64,000 nucleotides of DNA from an uncultured Lachnospiraceae bacterium (lineage in GTDB: Bacteria; Bacillota; Clostridia; Lachnospirales; Lachnospiraceae), in assembly GCA_958402795.1 (NCBI GenBank), contig CATXUX010000005.1, positions 62,001 through 126,000 on the forward strand, given 5' to 3'. The notes below the pieces were generated by a model that did no database searches, was not told the DNA's origin, and saw only the letters and a list, made by a program, of their open reading frames with translations. The position numbers were made by a program, and so were the translations under genes. This document shows, one piece after another, positions 57,401 to 64,000 of this stretch; position 1 is the stretch's first letter; each line of letters starts with the position of its first letter.

Positions 57401-58495
57401 ATGAAAAAGAGATGGAGTATACTTGCCCTGTGCGGGATTATGGCGGCGTCGCTGGCAGGCTGCAGTGGTGAGATTTCGAACGATTACATTACAATAAAGC
57501 AGTATAAGGGTCTTGAGGTTCCGAAAACGGAGGTCGTGGAGGTCACGGATGAAGATGTAGAGAACGCGATCGAGAGTTACCGGAATTCGAATAAGGTGAA
57601 GCAGACGATTATCGGTCGGGCGGCGCAGGAAGGCGACACGGTGAATATGGACTATGTCGGGAAGATTGACGGAGAAGCCTTCGACGGGGGAACGGCCCAG
57701 GGTGCGACGCTGGTGCTTGGTTCCGGGCAGTATATTCAGGCAACGGCGGACTATCCGGGGTTTGAGGAGCAGATCGTAGGGCATAACGCTGGCGATGTGT
57801 TCGATATCACGGTACAGTTCCCGGCAGAATATTCGAACAATCCGGATATGGAGAACCAGGTGGCGGTGTTTTCTATCACACTGAACGAAGTGTACACGGA
57901 GAGTATGCCGGAGGTGACTGATGAGTGGGTGCAGACAGTCAGCGAAGAATCTGAAACGGTGGAGGAGTTTGAAGAAGAAATCCGTTCATCACTCGAAGAG
58001 AGCAATGAGATGAGCCGTGAGAGCACCATGCAGCAGAACGTACTTGCGGCGCTGCTGGAGCAGGTGGAAGTGAAAGAGTATCCGGAAGGAGAAGTGGAAG
58101 CGAGAGTGGAACAGATCGAGGAGCAGCAGAAGAGTTATGCATCGTTATATGGGATGGAATTTGACGAGTTCCGGGATACGTATCTTGGTATGACGGAGGA
58201 AGATTATAATACAAGAGTACAGGAGACTGCCGAGATTGCTGTACAGCAGGAATTGGCGCTGGAACTGATCGCGGAAAAGGAAAAACTCGAACCGACCGAG
58301 GAAGAGTATGAGGCAAAGTTTGAAGAATATGCTTCCCAGATGGGGTTTGAGAGCGTAGACGCGCTGAAAGAATCCTATGATGAGGATACCTTGAAAACTG
58401 CGGCGATGCAGGATGCTGTTCTGGACTATCTGACAGAGAACTGCGTGGAGACGGAGACAGACAGTTCCGGGGAAGAGAGTACAGAGGCCAAATAA
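57401..58495 (+). CDS. Secreted lipoprotein foldase (FKBP plus trigger-factor-like C-terminal region)
   Basis: A 364-residue protein with a lipoprotein signal peptide (lipobox SLAGC, lipidated Cys21), so it acts outside the membrane. An FKBP-type peptidyl-prolyl isomerase domain fills about residues 70-165 (GDTVNMDYVGKIDGEAFDGG, then GSGQYIQATADYPGFEEQIVG). The rest (about 170-345) is acidic, helical and resembles the C-terminal chaperone arms of trigger factor, with the tail QDAVLDYLTENC. There is no ribosome-binding N-domain, unlike cytoplasmic trigger factor. The likely role is folding of exported proteins, in parallel with PrsA. The GTGAGGAG ribosome site precedes ATG 57401. The triple repeat is directly upstream. 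An aldose-epimerase-like gene follows 20 bases later. Confidence 0.85.
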   Translation: MKKRWSILALCGIMAASLAGCSGEISNDYITIKQYKGLEVPKTEVVEVTDEDVENAIESYRNSNKVKQTIIGRAAQEGDTVNMDYVGKIDGEAFDGGTAQGATLVLGSGQYIQATADYPGFEEQIVGHNAGDVFDITVQFPAEYSNNPDMENQVAVFSITLNEVYTESMPEVTDEWVQTVSEESETVEEFEEEIRSSLEESNEMSRESTMQQNVLAALLEQVEVKEYPEGEVEARVEQIEEQQKSYASLYGMEFDEFRDTYLGMTEEDYNTRVQETAEIAVQQELALELIAEKEKLEPTEEEYEAKFEEYASQMGFESVDALKESYDEDTLKTAAMQDAVLDYLTENCVETETDSSGEESTEAK

Positions 58496-58515
58496 CAGAA
58501 AGAGAGGTACGGAAG

Positions 58516-59385
58516 ATGAAGCTGGAAAATGAATATTTGCTCGTGGAGATTGCGAGGCTTGGGGCGGAGGTGACGCGGATTTTTGACAAAGAGACAAAAA
58601 CCGAGATTCTCTGGGAAGGCGATCCGAAATACTGGAAGCGGCATTCCCCGATCTTGTTTCCCAATGTGGGGAAGATGTATCAGAATACCATGCGGATCGG
58701 GGACGTACAGTATCCGGCCTGCCAGCATGGGTTCGCGAGAGATACGGTTTTTACCTGCATCAATGAATCGGAGACAAATGCATCGTTTATGATGTCTTCG
58801 ACAGAAGAAACACAGGAAGTATATCCGTTTGAGTTTGAACTTCATATCCGGTATACGCTGAACGAAAAGGAGCTTCTTGTTCAGTGGCTTGTAAAGAACC
58901 GCGGGGATGAGACGATGTACTTTACGATCGGGGGTCATCCGGCATTTCGGTTTGCGAAAGCAGGCGAAACGAAAGCAGACTATATGCTGAAATTCCCCGG
59001 AAAAGAACGGCTGATCTGTATCGGTCTGGATAAGGCAACCGGAACTGCACTTCCGGAAAAGCCTGTCGTGATGGAGCTAATCGGGGGAACCTACCCTGTG
59101 ACAGAAGAGATGTTTGCCGCGGATACACTGATCTTTGACGGCGGACAGATCGAGGAAGCGTGGCTGTGCCACAGAGACGGTTCACCATATGTCGGTGTGC
59201 GTTGTCCGGGATATTCGAATTTCGGAATCTGGTCTGTAAAAGACTCTCCGTTTGTCTGTCTGGAACCCTGGGCGGGCAGATGTGATAACCACGGATTTGA
59301 GGACGACATTTCGAAAAAACCGGGAATCAATTCGCTGGATGCGGGAGACGTATTTAAGAAGCAATACTCGATTGTGATTGCGTAG
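58516..59385 (+). CDS. Aldose 1-epimerase family protein
   Basis: A 289-residue galactose-mutarotase-fold protein. It opens MKLENEYLLVEIARLGAEVTRI-like (residues 1-20), and the family landmarks are HGFARD (near 76-81, containing the substrate His), GGHPAFRF (near 140-147) and the C-terminal CLEPWAGRCD near 252-261, the usual CxEPW motif. The length of 289 is normal for the aldose 1-epimerase/LacX-like subgroup, which acts on hexoses or hexose phosphates. GAGAGGTACGGAAG precedes the ATG. It is 20 bases downstream of the secreted foldase gene and in the same direction, so it is possibly cotranscribed although a functional link is not evident. Sugar specificity is unknown. Confidence 0.88.
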   Translation: MKLENEYLLVEIARLGAEVTRIFDKETKTEILWEGDPKYWKRHSPILFPNVGKMYQNTMRIGDVQYPACQHGFARDTVFTCINESETNASFMMSSTEETQEVYPFEFELHIRYTLNEKELLVQWLVKNRGDETMYFTIGGHPAFRFAKAGETKADYMLKFPGKERLICIGLDKATGTALPEKPVVMELIGGTYPVTEEMFAADTLIFDGGQIEEAWLCHRDGSPYVGVRCPGYSNFGIWSVKDSPFVCLEPWAGRCDNHGFEDDISKKPGINSLDAGDVFKKQYSIVIA

Positions 59386-59521
59386 AAGAATCTGGTATGA
59401 AGATAGAACAAAGGGGAAACATACATAAGAGAAATAGCGATTTCATAAAGGGAAGATAATCGGCCGGTACAGATAATAAAAGACAGGCGGTCAATACAGA
59501 AAGTGAAAGGATGGGGGTATT

Positions 59522-61093
59522 ATGAGTAATATCGCGAGTTTGACAGAAGAGTTCCGGGAGGATCTTGCAGAATTCCGGGAAATGACGGACAAGTTTTACA
59601 CAAAACAGATCAGTTCAAAGGAATACAAAGGATTTTCCGGCGGATTCGGCAGCTATGCGCAGAAAGGCGGCGAGGCGGGAATGCTGCGCCTTCGGATGCC
59701 GGGCGGAAGACTGACGAAGGAGAAACTCCGGTTCGTTGCAGATACGATTGAAAAATACGGACTGCACAGGGCGCACTTTACAACCTGCCAGACGATTCAG
59801 TTACACGATCTGACATCGGAGCAGATCTGCAGCATTATAGAGGAAGCGCTTGACGCCGGGATCATCACACGGGGAGGCGGCGGAGATTTTCCGCGCAATG
59901 TAATGGTGTCGCCGCTCTCCGGTGTGGAAACGGGAGAGTATTTTGATGTTCTGCCGTATGCGGAAGCTGTTTCGGATTATCTGCTGGGGAAGATCAAAAC
60001 GGTGAAAATGCCGAGAAAGCTGAAAGTAGGATTTTCCAATTCCCCGGCGAATGTGACGCATGCGACATTCCGCGATCTGGGATTTGTTGCTGCTTCAGAC
60101 GGAACATTTGACGTATACAGTGCGGGCGGTCTTGGTAACAATCCGAAGATGGGAGTCAAGATCACGGAGCATGTAGATCCTTCCGAAGTGCTGTATTATG
60201 TGGAAGCGATGGTACGGACATTTTTGGCATACGGCAATTATGAAAGCCGTGCAAAAGCGAGAACCCGGTATATGCAGGATACACTGGGCGGAGCGGACGG
60301 CTACCGCAGGGCGTATCTGGAGAAGCTGGAAGAAGTGAAATCAGAGAAAGCAGGAGAACTGGATCTGCATTTCTCTGTGGGAAAGGAACCGGAAGCGTAC
60401 AGGATCACAAAGACCGGTGACGGTTCGTCCGTGGAGGACAGACGGGTGCTGTCTCAGAAGCAGGAAGGACTGTATACCATAGTATATCATCCGATCGGCG
60501 GAGTGCCGGCAGTATCGAAGTTTGCAGAACTCTATCGGACGATCAAGGAGATGGATGCCGTGGAACTCCGGCTTGCACCGGATGAAAGCATCTATGTGAT
60601 CAATCTGACTGGAGATGAGTCGAAGAAGGTTCTGGACGTGACGAATGACGGCGCACAGAATCTGTTTGAGACATCGGTATCCTGCATCGGCGCAACGGTC
60701 TGCCAGATCGGTCTGCGGGATTCCCAGGGATTACTGGCAAAGATTATTGCAGAAGTACGGAAGCATGATTTTGCTGACGGCGTGCTCCCTCAGATCCATA
60801 TATCCGGCTGTACTTCTTCCTGCGGAACCCACCAGATCGGACGGCTTGGCTTCCATGGCGGCGTGAAGAGAGTGGACGGCAAAGCAGAACCGGCGTTCAC
60901 GTTTCATGTAAACGGCTCTGACGTGCAGGGCGAGGAACGCTTCGGAGAACCGTGGGGCGTGATGCTTGAGAAAGACATTCCGGCATTTTTCGTGGAACTG
61001 GGCGAGACAGTGCAGGCGGCAGGACTGACCTACGACGCATGGTATGAGCAGAACCCGGAAGCTCTGCGGAAACTGGCGGAAAAATACTTATGA
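59522..61093 (+). CDS. Sulfite/nitrite reductase (siroheme, 4Fe-4S)
   Basis: A 523-residue reductase of the nitrite/sulfite family, expected to reduce sulfite to sulfide or nitrite to ammonia with six electrons. Two half-repeats of the ferredoxin-like domain plus the siroheme/4Fe-4S domain are recognisable. The cluster ligands are SCIGATVC (about residue 387-393, C-x5-C) and GCTSSC (about 430-434, C-x3-C), exactly the expected pattern. The N-terminal half has KGGEAGMLRLRMPGGRL and HFTTCQTIQLHDL (near 82-94). There is no siroheme-synthesis gene or electron donor next to it. GAAAGGATGGGGG precedes the ATG. The stop codon TGA is the first three bases of the structured repeat that follows. Substrate preference (sulfite versus nitrite) cannot be decided. 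Confidence 0.92.
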   Translation: MSNIASLTEEFREDLAEFREMTDKFYTKQISSKEYKGFSGGFGSYAQKGGEAGMLRLRMPGGRLTKEKLRFVADTIEKYGLHRAHFTTCQTIQLHDLTSEQICSIIEEALDAGIITRGGGGDFPRNVMVSPLSGVETGEYFDVLPYAEAVSDYLLGKIKTVKMPRKLKVGFSNSPANVTHATFRDLGFVAASDGTFDVYSAGGLGNNPKMGVKITEHVDPSEVLYYVEAMVRTFLAYGNYESRAKARTRYMQDTLGGADGYRRAYLEKLEEVKSEKAGELDLHFSVGKEPEAYRITKTGDGSSVEDRRVLSQKQEGLYTIVYHPIGGVPAVSKFAELYRTIKEMDAVELRLAPDESIYVINLTGDESKKVLDVTNDGAQNLFETSVSCIGATVCQIGLRDSQGLLAKIIAEVRKHDFADGVLPQIHISGCTSSCGTHQIGRLGFHGGVKRVDGKAEPAFTFHVNGSDVQGEERFGEPWGVMLEKDIPAFFVELGETVQAAGLTYDAWYEQNPEALRKLAEKYL

Positions 61094-61259
61094 TACCAGG
61101 GTTAAAAGGTCCGAACCCACATGAGCTTGCTCATGAGTGGGTGAGAGACTTTGGAACCCGCCTCAATATGAGGATAAAAGTGGGGCGTAAGCCACACGAT
61201 ATCCGAATTTGAGGCAGGATTGTGGGAGCGCGTAGCGCAAAACAATCCGTAGGTATCAT
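61090..61259 (+). other. Multi-hairpin structured repeat element
   Basis: ATGATACC (61090-61097) and GGTATCAT (61252-61259) close a ~170-base region with three consecutive complex hairpins. First: nested pairs GGGTT/AACCC, AGGTC/GACTT, ACCCAC/GTGGGT, ATGAGC/GCTCAT (61099-61159). Second: GCCTCAA/TTGAGGC, GGATA/TATCC, GTGG/CCAC (61160-61215). Third: GGATTGT/ACAATCC with inner GCGC/GCGC (61217-61248). It starts on the reductase stop codon and leads into palindrome copy C. Such density of nested pairing is not coding-like and suggests a dispersed repeat or folded RNA. Confidence 0.7.
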
Positions 61260-61286
61260 GGTTGGGACTCTTGGCCCCAACATCAT
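61255..61286 (+). repeat. Leader palindrome, copy C
   Basis: ATCATGGTTGGGACTC...GGCCCCAACATCAT in the leader of the AraC-type gene, 24 bases before its start. On the minus strand it matches copies A (18608) and B (46850). Confidence 0.65.
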
Positions 61287-61310
61287 AGTTATATTAGACA
61301 GAGGACGAAT

Positions 61311-62234
61311 ATGCAGGAATATAGACATGAGTATATTGCTCTCGATGAAACGCTGGATGTGCATCTTGAGTATCATATTGATCCGGGAGGGACCGTGATC
61401 AACAAGCATTTTCACGACTGGATCGAGATCGTATATCTGATCCGGGGTGATCTGGAATTTCAGGATAACAATGAGGTGCGTCATCTGAAGGAAAGCGAAT
61501 TTGTGGTCGTAAATCCCATGAATATCCACTCGACACGGTGTGTGAACGGGAACACGGCGATCCTGCTGCAGATTCCTACGAGCTTTCTGGAACAATTTGT
61601 CCCGGATATCCGCCAGTATGTGTTTTCGGTAGATTATGACTCGGAGGATCCCCGGGTGCAGACAAAGCTGCACCAGATCGGAAATACGCTGCAGGATCTG
61701 TGGATCGCGTACCAGTTTCATGTGGACGGATATGTGTTTCGATGTTACAGTCTGATTTTTGAGCTGATTTACACGCTGATTCATTCCTTTTCACATAAGG
61801 TTGACCGTCAGGAGATGTACCGGAACCAGAAAAACCAGGAACGGCTGAAATTTATCATGGATTATGTGCAGGAGCATTATACGGAGCAGATCAGTATTCA
61901 GAAGATCGCCGGGGAAGTCGGACTGAACGAGATCTATTTTTCCCGTTTTTTCAAGAAGAATATGGGGATTACATTTCTGGAATATCTACATATGGTACGG
62001 CTGGAAAAGATTTATATCGATCTGTGTAATACAGACCTCAGCATCAAGGATATTCAGGAAAAACACGGGTTCTATAATGAAAAGGTATTCCGCAGAATGT
62101 TCCGGGAGACCTATGGAGGCTCTCCGCGGGAGATCCGAAAAAAGAGAGAACAGAGAAACGGCGAAACGGACGAAACCAGACAAGATGTGAGGAAAACAAA
62201 GATGGGACGCGCCGGACTGCTGGAAACGGTGTAG
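61311..62234 (+). CDS. AraC-family transcriptional regulator
   Basis: A 307-residue regulator with an N-terminal cupin-like sugar-sensing domain (about residues 15-90: NKHFHDWIEIVYLIRGDLEF, His-rich as in AraC) and two helix-turn-helix motifs at the C-terminus (about 185-285: ISIQKIAGEVGLNEIYFSRF, then LSIKDIQEKHGFYNEKVFRR and the signature GGSPREIRKK). GAGGACG precedes ATG 61311. It precedes a GPH symporter and a GH5-type glycosidase on the same strand, with its own terminator between, so it is the natural activator of a sugar or glucan uptake unit. The extra C-terminal ~30 residues are hydrophilic. Inducer unknown. Confidence 0.93.
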   Translation: MQEYRHEYIALDETLDVHLEYHIDPGGTVINKHFHDWIEIVYLIRGDLEFQDNNEVRHLKESEFVVVNPMNIHSTRCVNGNTAILLQIPTSFLEQFVPDIRQYVFSVDYDSEDPRVQTKLHQIGNTLQDLWIAYQFHVDGYVFRCYSLIFELIYTLIHSFSHKVDRQEMYRNQKNQERLKFIMDYVQEHYTEQISIQKIAGEVGLNEIYFSRFFKKNMGITFLEYLHMVRLEKIYIDLCNTDLSIKDIQEKHGFYNEKVFRRMFRETYGGSPREIRKKREQRNGETDETRQDVRKTKMGRAGLLETV

Positions 62235-62262
62235 AAGAAGAGAAAAGCGGATGGACGAACTG

Positions 62263-62305
62263 ACAGGCCGATACAGACAAAAAGTTTGTATCGACCTGTT
62301 TTTTC
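62263..62305 (+). terminator. Rho-independent terminator of the araC-like gene
   Basis: ACAGGCCGATACA (62263-62275) pairs with TGTATCGACCTGT (62287-62299) with one mismatch, loop of 11 bases, followed by a run of T. Confidence 0.88.
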
Positions 62306-62319
62306 GTTTGGAAAGATAC

Positions 62320-62348
62320 TGTTATAAAGAAACCAGATCGGATATAAT
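62320..62348 (+). promoter_or_regulatory. Possible promoter of the GPH-GH5 operon
   Basis: A perfect TATAAT (62343-62348) lies 63 bases before the symporter start. The -35 region 17 bases upstream (TGTTAT) is poor, as expected for a promoter that needs the AraC-type activator. Confidence 0.4.
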
Positions 62349-62410
62349 AGTCAACATCAAAGGAATTCATGAATCCCAAGTTAATAAAAAATCAATAGGA
62401 GAATAAGAAA

Positions 62411-63781
62411 ATGGGAGAAACAAAGAAAAAAGGACTCTCGATCTGGGAGCGGATCGCATATGGATGCGGCGATGCGGGGTGTAATGTCATTTATACGGCA
62501 ATGACTGGTTTCTTGTTGTTGTATTATACCGATTATGCGGGGGTGAGCGCAGGGGCAGTTGGTGTGATCATGCTGATTTCCAGAATATTTGACGGTGTAA
62601 GCGACTTGATCATGGGAAATATTGTGGACCGGACACATTCCCGGTTTGGAAAGGCAAGACCATGGATCCTCCGGATGTGCCTTCCATTTGCGGTGGCGGG
62701 AATCCTGCTGTTCTCGGTTCCGACGAGCTGGACGTCCAACGCAAAGCTGGTCTATGTGTTTATTACATACAACCTGGTATCCACTGTGATCTATACTGCG
62801 ATCAATGTGCCGTATTCTTCCCTGAATGCGCTGATGACGCAGGATCCGTATGAGAGAAGTGTCCTGAGTATTTTCCGCAACCTGCTCGCAACGGCGGCGT
62901 CCTTATTCATCAATACCTTTACGCTGCGGTTCGTAGAATTTTTCGGGGACAATGCAGCGGCATGGAGCAAGACGTTCGGGGTATTCGGAATTCTGGCGCT
63001 GGTACTGTTCCTGATTACATTTGCAGGCTGTAAAGAGCGGGTGAAACCGGCGGCAAAGGAAAGCGAAGAGAACAAAACTTCTGTTATGGACGGGTTCCGC
63101 GCATTGTTCAAAAACAAATACTGGATCATGGTAACTGTGATGCTGGCGTTTATCTTCATCGCGATGTCACTGTACGGCGGCGCAACGGTATACTTTGCAA
63201 AAACGGTTCTCGGCGACCGGAATCTGGTAACGCCGATCGGAAACGCGGTATACGTGGCGCAGATCGTTTCCATGTTCTTTGTCGCATTTTTCGTAAAGAA
63301 GTTTGGAAAGAGAAACATTATGATCGCCGGATGCGCGCTGAGTATTGTAGGATTTGGACTCATGCTCTTCACAGATAATTATATGGTAATCATGTTCTGC
63401 AGCGCTCTGCGGGGGATCGCAGGGGCATGTATGGGAGCGACCATGTGGGCGATGGTTTCGGATACGATCGATTACGGAGAGTGGAAGACCGGCATCCGGA
63501 CGGAAGGTCTGATCAACAGCGCATGCAGCTTTGGCTATAAGATCGGAAACGGTCTCGGTTCTGCGATCCTCGGCTGGATTATTTCGCTGGGCGGATATGT
63601 AGATACGGCAGAGGCACAGTCGGCGGGTGCAGTATTTTCAGTGAAGCTCGCATTTGCGATCATTCCGATGATCATTTACGTTGTGATCATTGTGATCCTG
63701 CTTGGATATCATCTGGATCAGGAATTTGACGGAATCATCGCGGATCTGAAAAAACGCTCGGCAGATGCCGGAAAGGAATAA
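62411..63781 (+). CDS. GPH-family (MelB-like) sugar:cation symporter
   Basis: A 456-residue MFS carrier with about 12 spans, paralogous in type to the one at 53881-55338. Family landmarks are WERIAYGCGDAGCNVIYTAM (about residues 12-31), the cation-site region ISRIFDGVSDLIMGNIVDRT (near 57-76), GKARPWILR (near 80-88) and NVPYSSLNALMTQDPYERS (near 137-155), then EWKTGIRTEGLINSA in the C-terminal half. AGGAG precedes the ATG. A GH5-type glycosidase gene follows 3-12 bases later, so the carrier probably imports the oligosaccharide that the glycosidase cleaves in the cytoplasm. The AraC-type regulator upstream is the likely activator. Confidence 0.93.
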   Translation: MGETKKKGLSIWERIAYGCGDAGCNVIYTAMTGFLLLYYTDYAGVSAGAVGVIMLISRIFDGVSDLIMGNIVDRTHSRFGKARPWILRMCLPFAVAGILLFSVPTSWTSNAKLVYVFITYNLVSTVIYTAINVPYSSLNALMTQDPYERSVLSIFRNLLATAASLFINTFTLRFVEFFGDNAAAWSKTFGVFGILALVLFLITFAGCKERVKPAAKESEENKTSVMDGFRALFKNKYWIMVTVMLAFIFIAMSLYGGATVYFAKTVLGDRNLVTPIGNAVYVAQIVSMFFVAFFVKKFGKRNIMIAGCALSIVGFGLMLFTDNYMVIMFCSALRGIAGACMGATMWAMVSDTIDYGEWKTGIRTEGLINSACSFGYKIGNGLGSAILGWIISLGGYVDTAEAQSAGAVFSVKLAFAIIPMIIYVVIIVILLGYHLDQEFDGIIADLKKRSADAGKE

Positions 63782-63784
63782 AGG

Positions 63785-64000
63785 GTGAACAAGGTGGAAA
63801 GAAAAAAGAGGACGGAAATCAAGGAAATCAGAGGTGTAAATCTGGGAAACTGGCTTGTACTGGAAAAATGGATGAGTCCGGCATTATTTGACGGGACGAC
63901 GGCGGAAGATGAATACTATCTTCCCCGCCGGTTGTCAAAAGAAGTATATGAGGCGCGGATAAAAATGCACAGAAGCGAATATATTACGGAACGTGATTTT
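63785..64000 (+). CDS. Glycoside hydrolase family 5-like protein (partial, 5' end only)
   Basis: Seventy-two residues are visible before the window ends. From about residue 17 the sequence reads RGVNLGNWLVLEKWMSPALF, the unmistakable opening of the exo-beta-glucanase (Exg-like) branch of GH5, which cleaves beta-1,3-glucan or related glucosides. No signal peptide precedes it, so it should act in the cytoplasm on imported oligosaccharide. The start could be GTG 63785 or, with better ribosome-site spacing (AAAGGGTGA), GTG 63794. It is cotranscribed with the GPH symporter. Catalytic Glu residues lie beyond the window. Confidence 0.8.
   Translation, partial: MNKVERKKRTEIKEIRGVNLGNWLVLEKWMSPALFDGTTAEDEYYLPRRLSKEVYEARIKMHRSEYITERDF

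Overview
The window looks like a chromosomal segment of a spore-forming, anaerobic gut Firmicute of the Lachnospiraceae type (Dorea/Blautia/Mediterraneibacter-like). Reasons: strong GGAGG-type ribosome binding sites, sporulation genes (SipL-like, spoIIR with a sigma-F-type promoter), a GHKL/LytTR two-component pair, a GntR-YtrA type ABC operon, GPH sugar symporters and a single-subunit anaerobic-type sulfite reductase. Base composition is fairly uniform apart from AT-rich patches around 14.7-15.1 kb, 18.2-18.3 kb, 24.2-25.2 kb and 40.2-44.1 kb. No rRNA, tRNA, CRISPR array or intact insertion sequence was seen.

Layout: 0-1.9 kb, a truncated Fic protein and a DUF4143-type ATPase. 2.1-5 kb, an envelope cluster (GT2 glycosyltransferase, permuted papain-like protein, flippase-like membrane protein). 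5.1-7.1 kb, LytTR regulator and GHKL kinase. 7.3-12.7 kb, a membrane-anchored GH3 glycosidase with inverted domain order, followed by an NCS2-type nucleobase permease carrying a large extra C-terminal domain. 12.8-17.9 kb, purC, an Rpn/PD-(D/E)XK protein, a fructuronate-reductase-like enzyme and degV. 18.3-19.7 kb, a retron: structured msr-msd RNA with matched a1/a2 ends, then a retron reverse transcriptase. 19.7-25.2 kb, upp, a DMT permease, a TldD/TldE pair and a decayed DUF3990 cassette. 25.3-30.1 kb, pncB-ddl-murF and an acyltransferase. 30.2-40.2 kb, a long run of plus-strand housekeeping genes (PrcB-like lipoprotein, sipL-like, ispE, FCD regulator, spoIIR, acyl-ACP thioesterase, FAD protein, SseB-like, cvfB, cyclohydrolase, folD). 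40.2-44.1 kb, a lower-GC TetR / Fe-S flavoprotein / geranylgeranyl-reductase-family cassette. 44.2-46.9 kb, a GntR-regulated ABC exporter. 47.1-53 kb, dnaE, pfkA, murI and a DUF1934 gene. 53-56.5 kb, a LacI-controlled GPH symporter and MBL hydrolase. 56.7-64 kb, an unknown membrane protein, a secreted FKBP/trigger-factor-like foldase behind a triple repeat, an aldose-1-epimerase-like gene, a sulfite/nitrite reductase, a complex structured repeat, then an AraC-GPH-GH5 sugar-use cluster that runs off the end.

The most notable items are: (1) the retron, which has no recognisable effector gene next to it and whose RT ribosome binding site could be masked by a leader hairpin; (2) the Fe-S/FAD oxidoreductase plus geranylgeranyl-reductase-family pair, which reads as a self-contained electron-transfer reductase on lower-GC DNA; (3) the inverted GH3 and NCS2 fusion permease pair; (4) a family of palindromes built on GTTGGGG/CCCCAAC found in three gene leaders (18.6, 46.9 and 61.3 kb), one joined to a roughly 170-nt multi-hairpin element. 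Functions are assigned by reading motifs; no database search was run.
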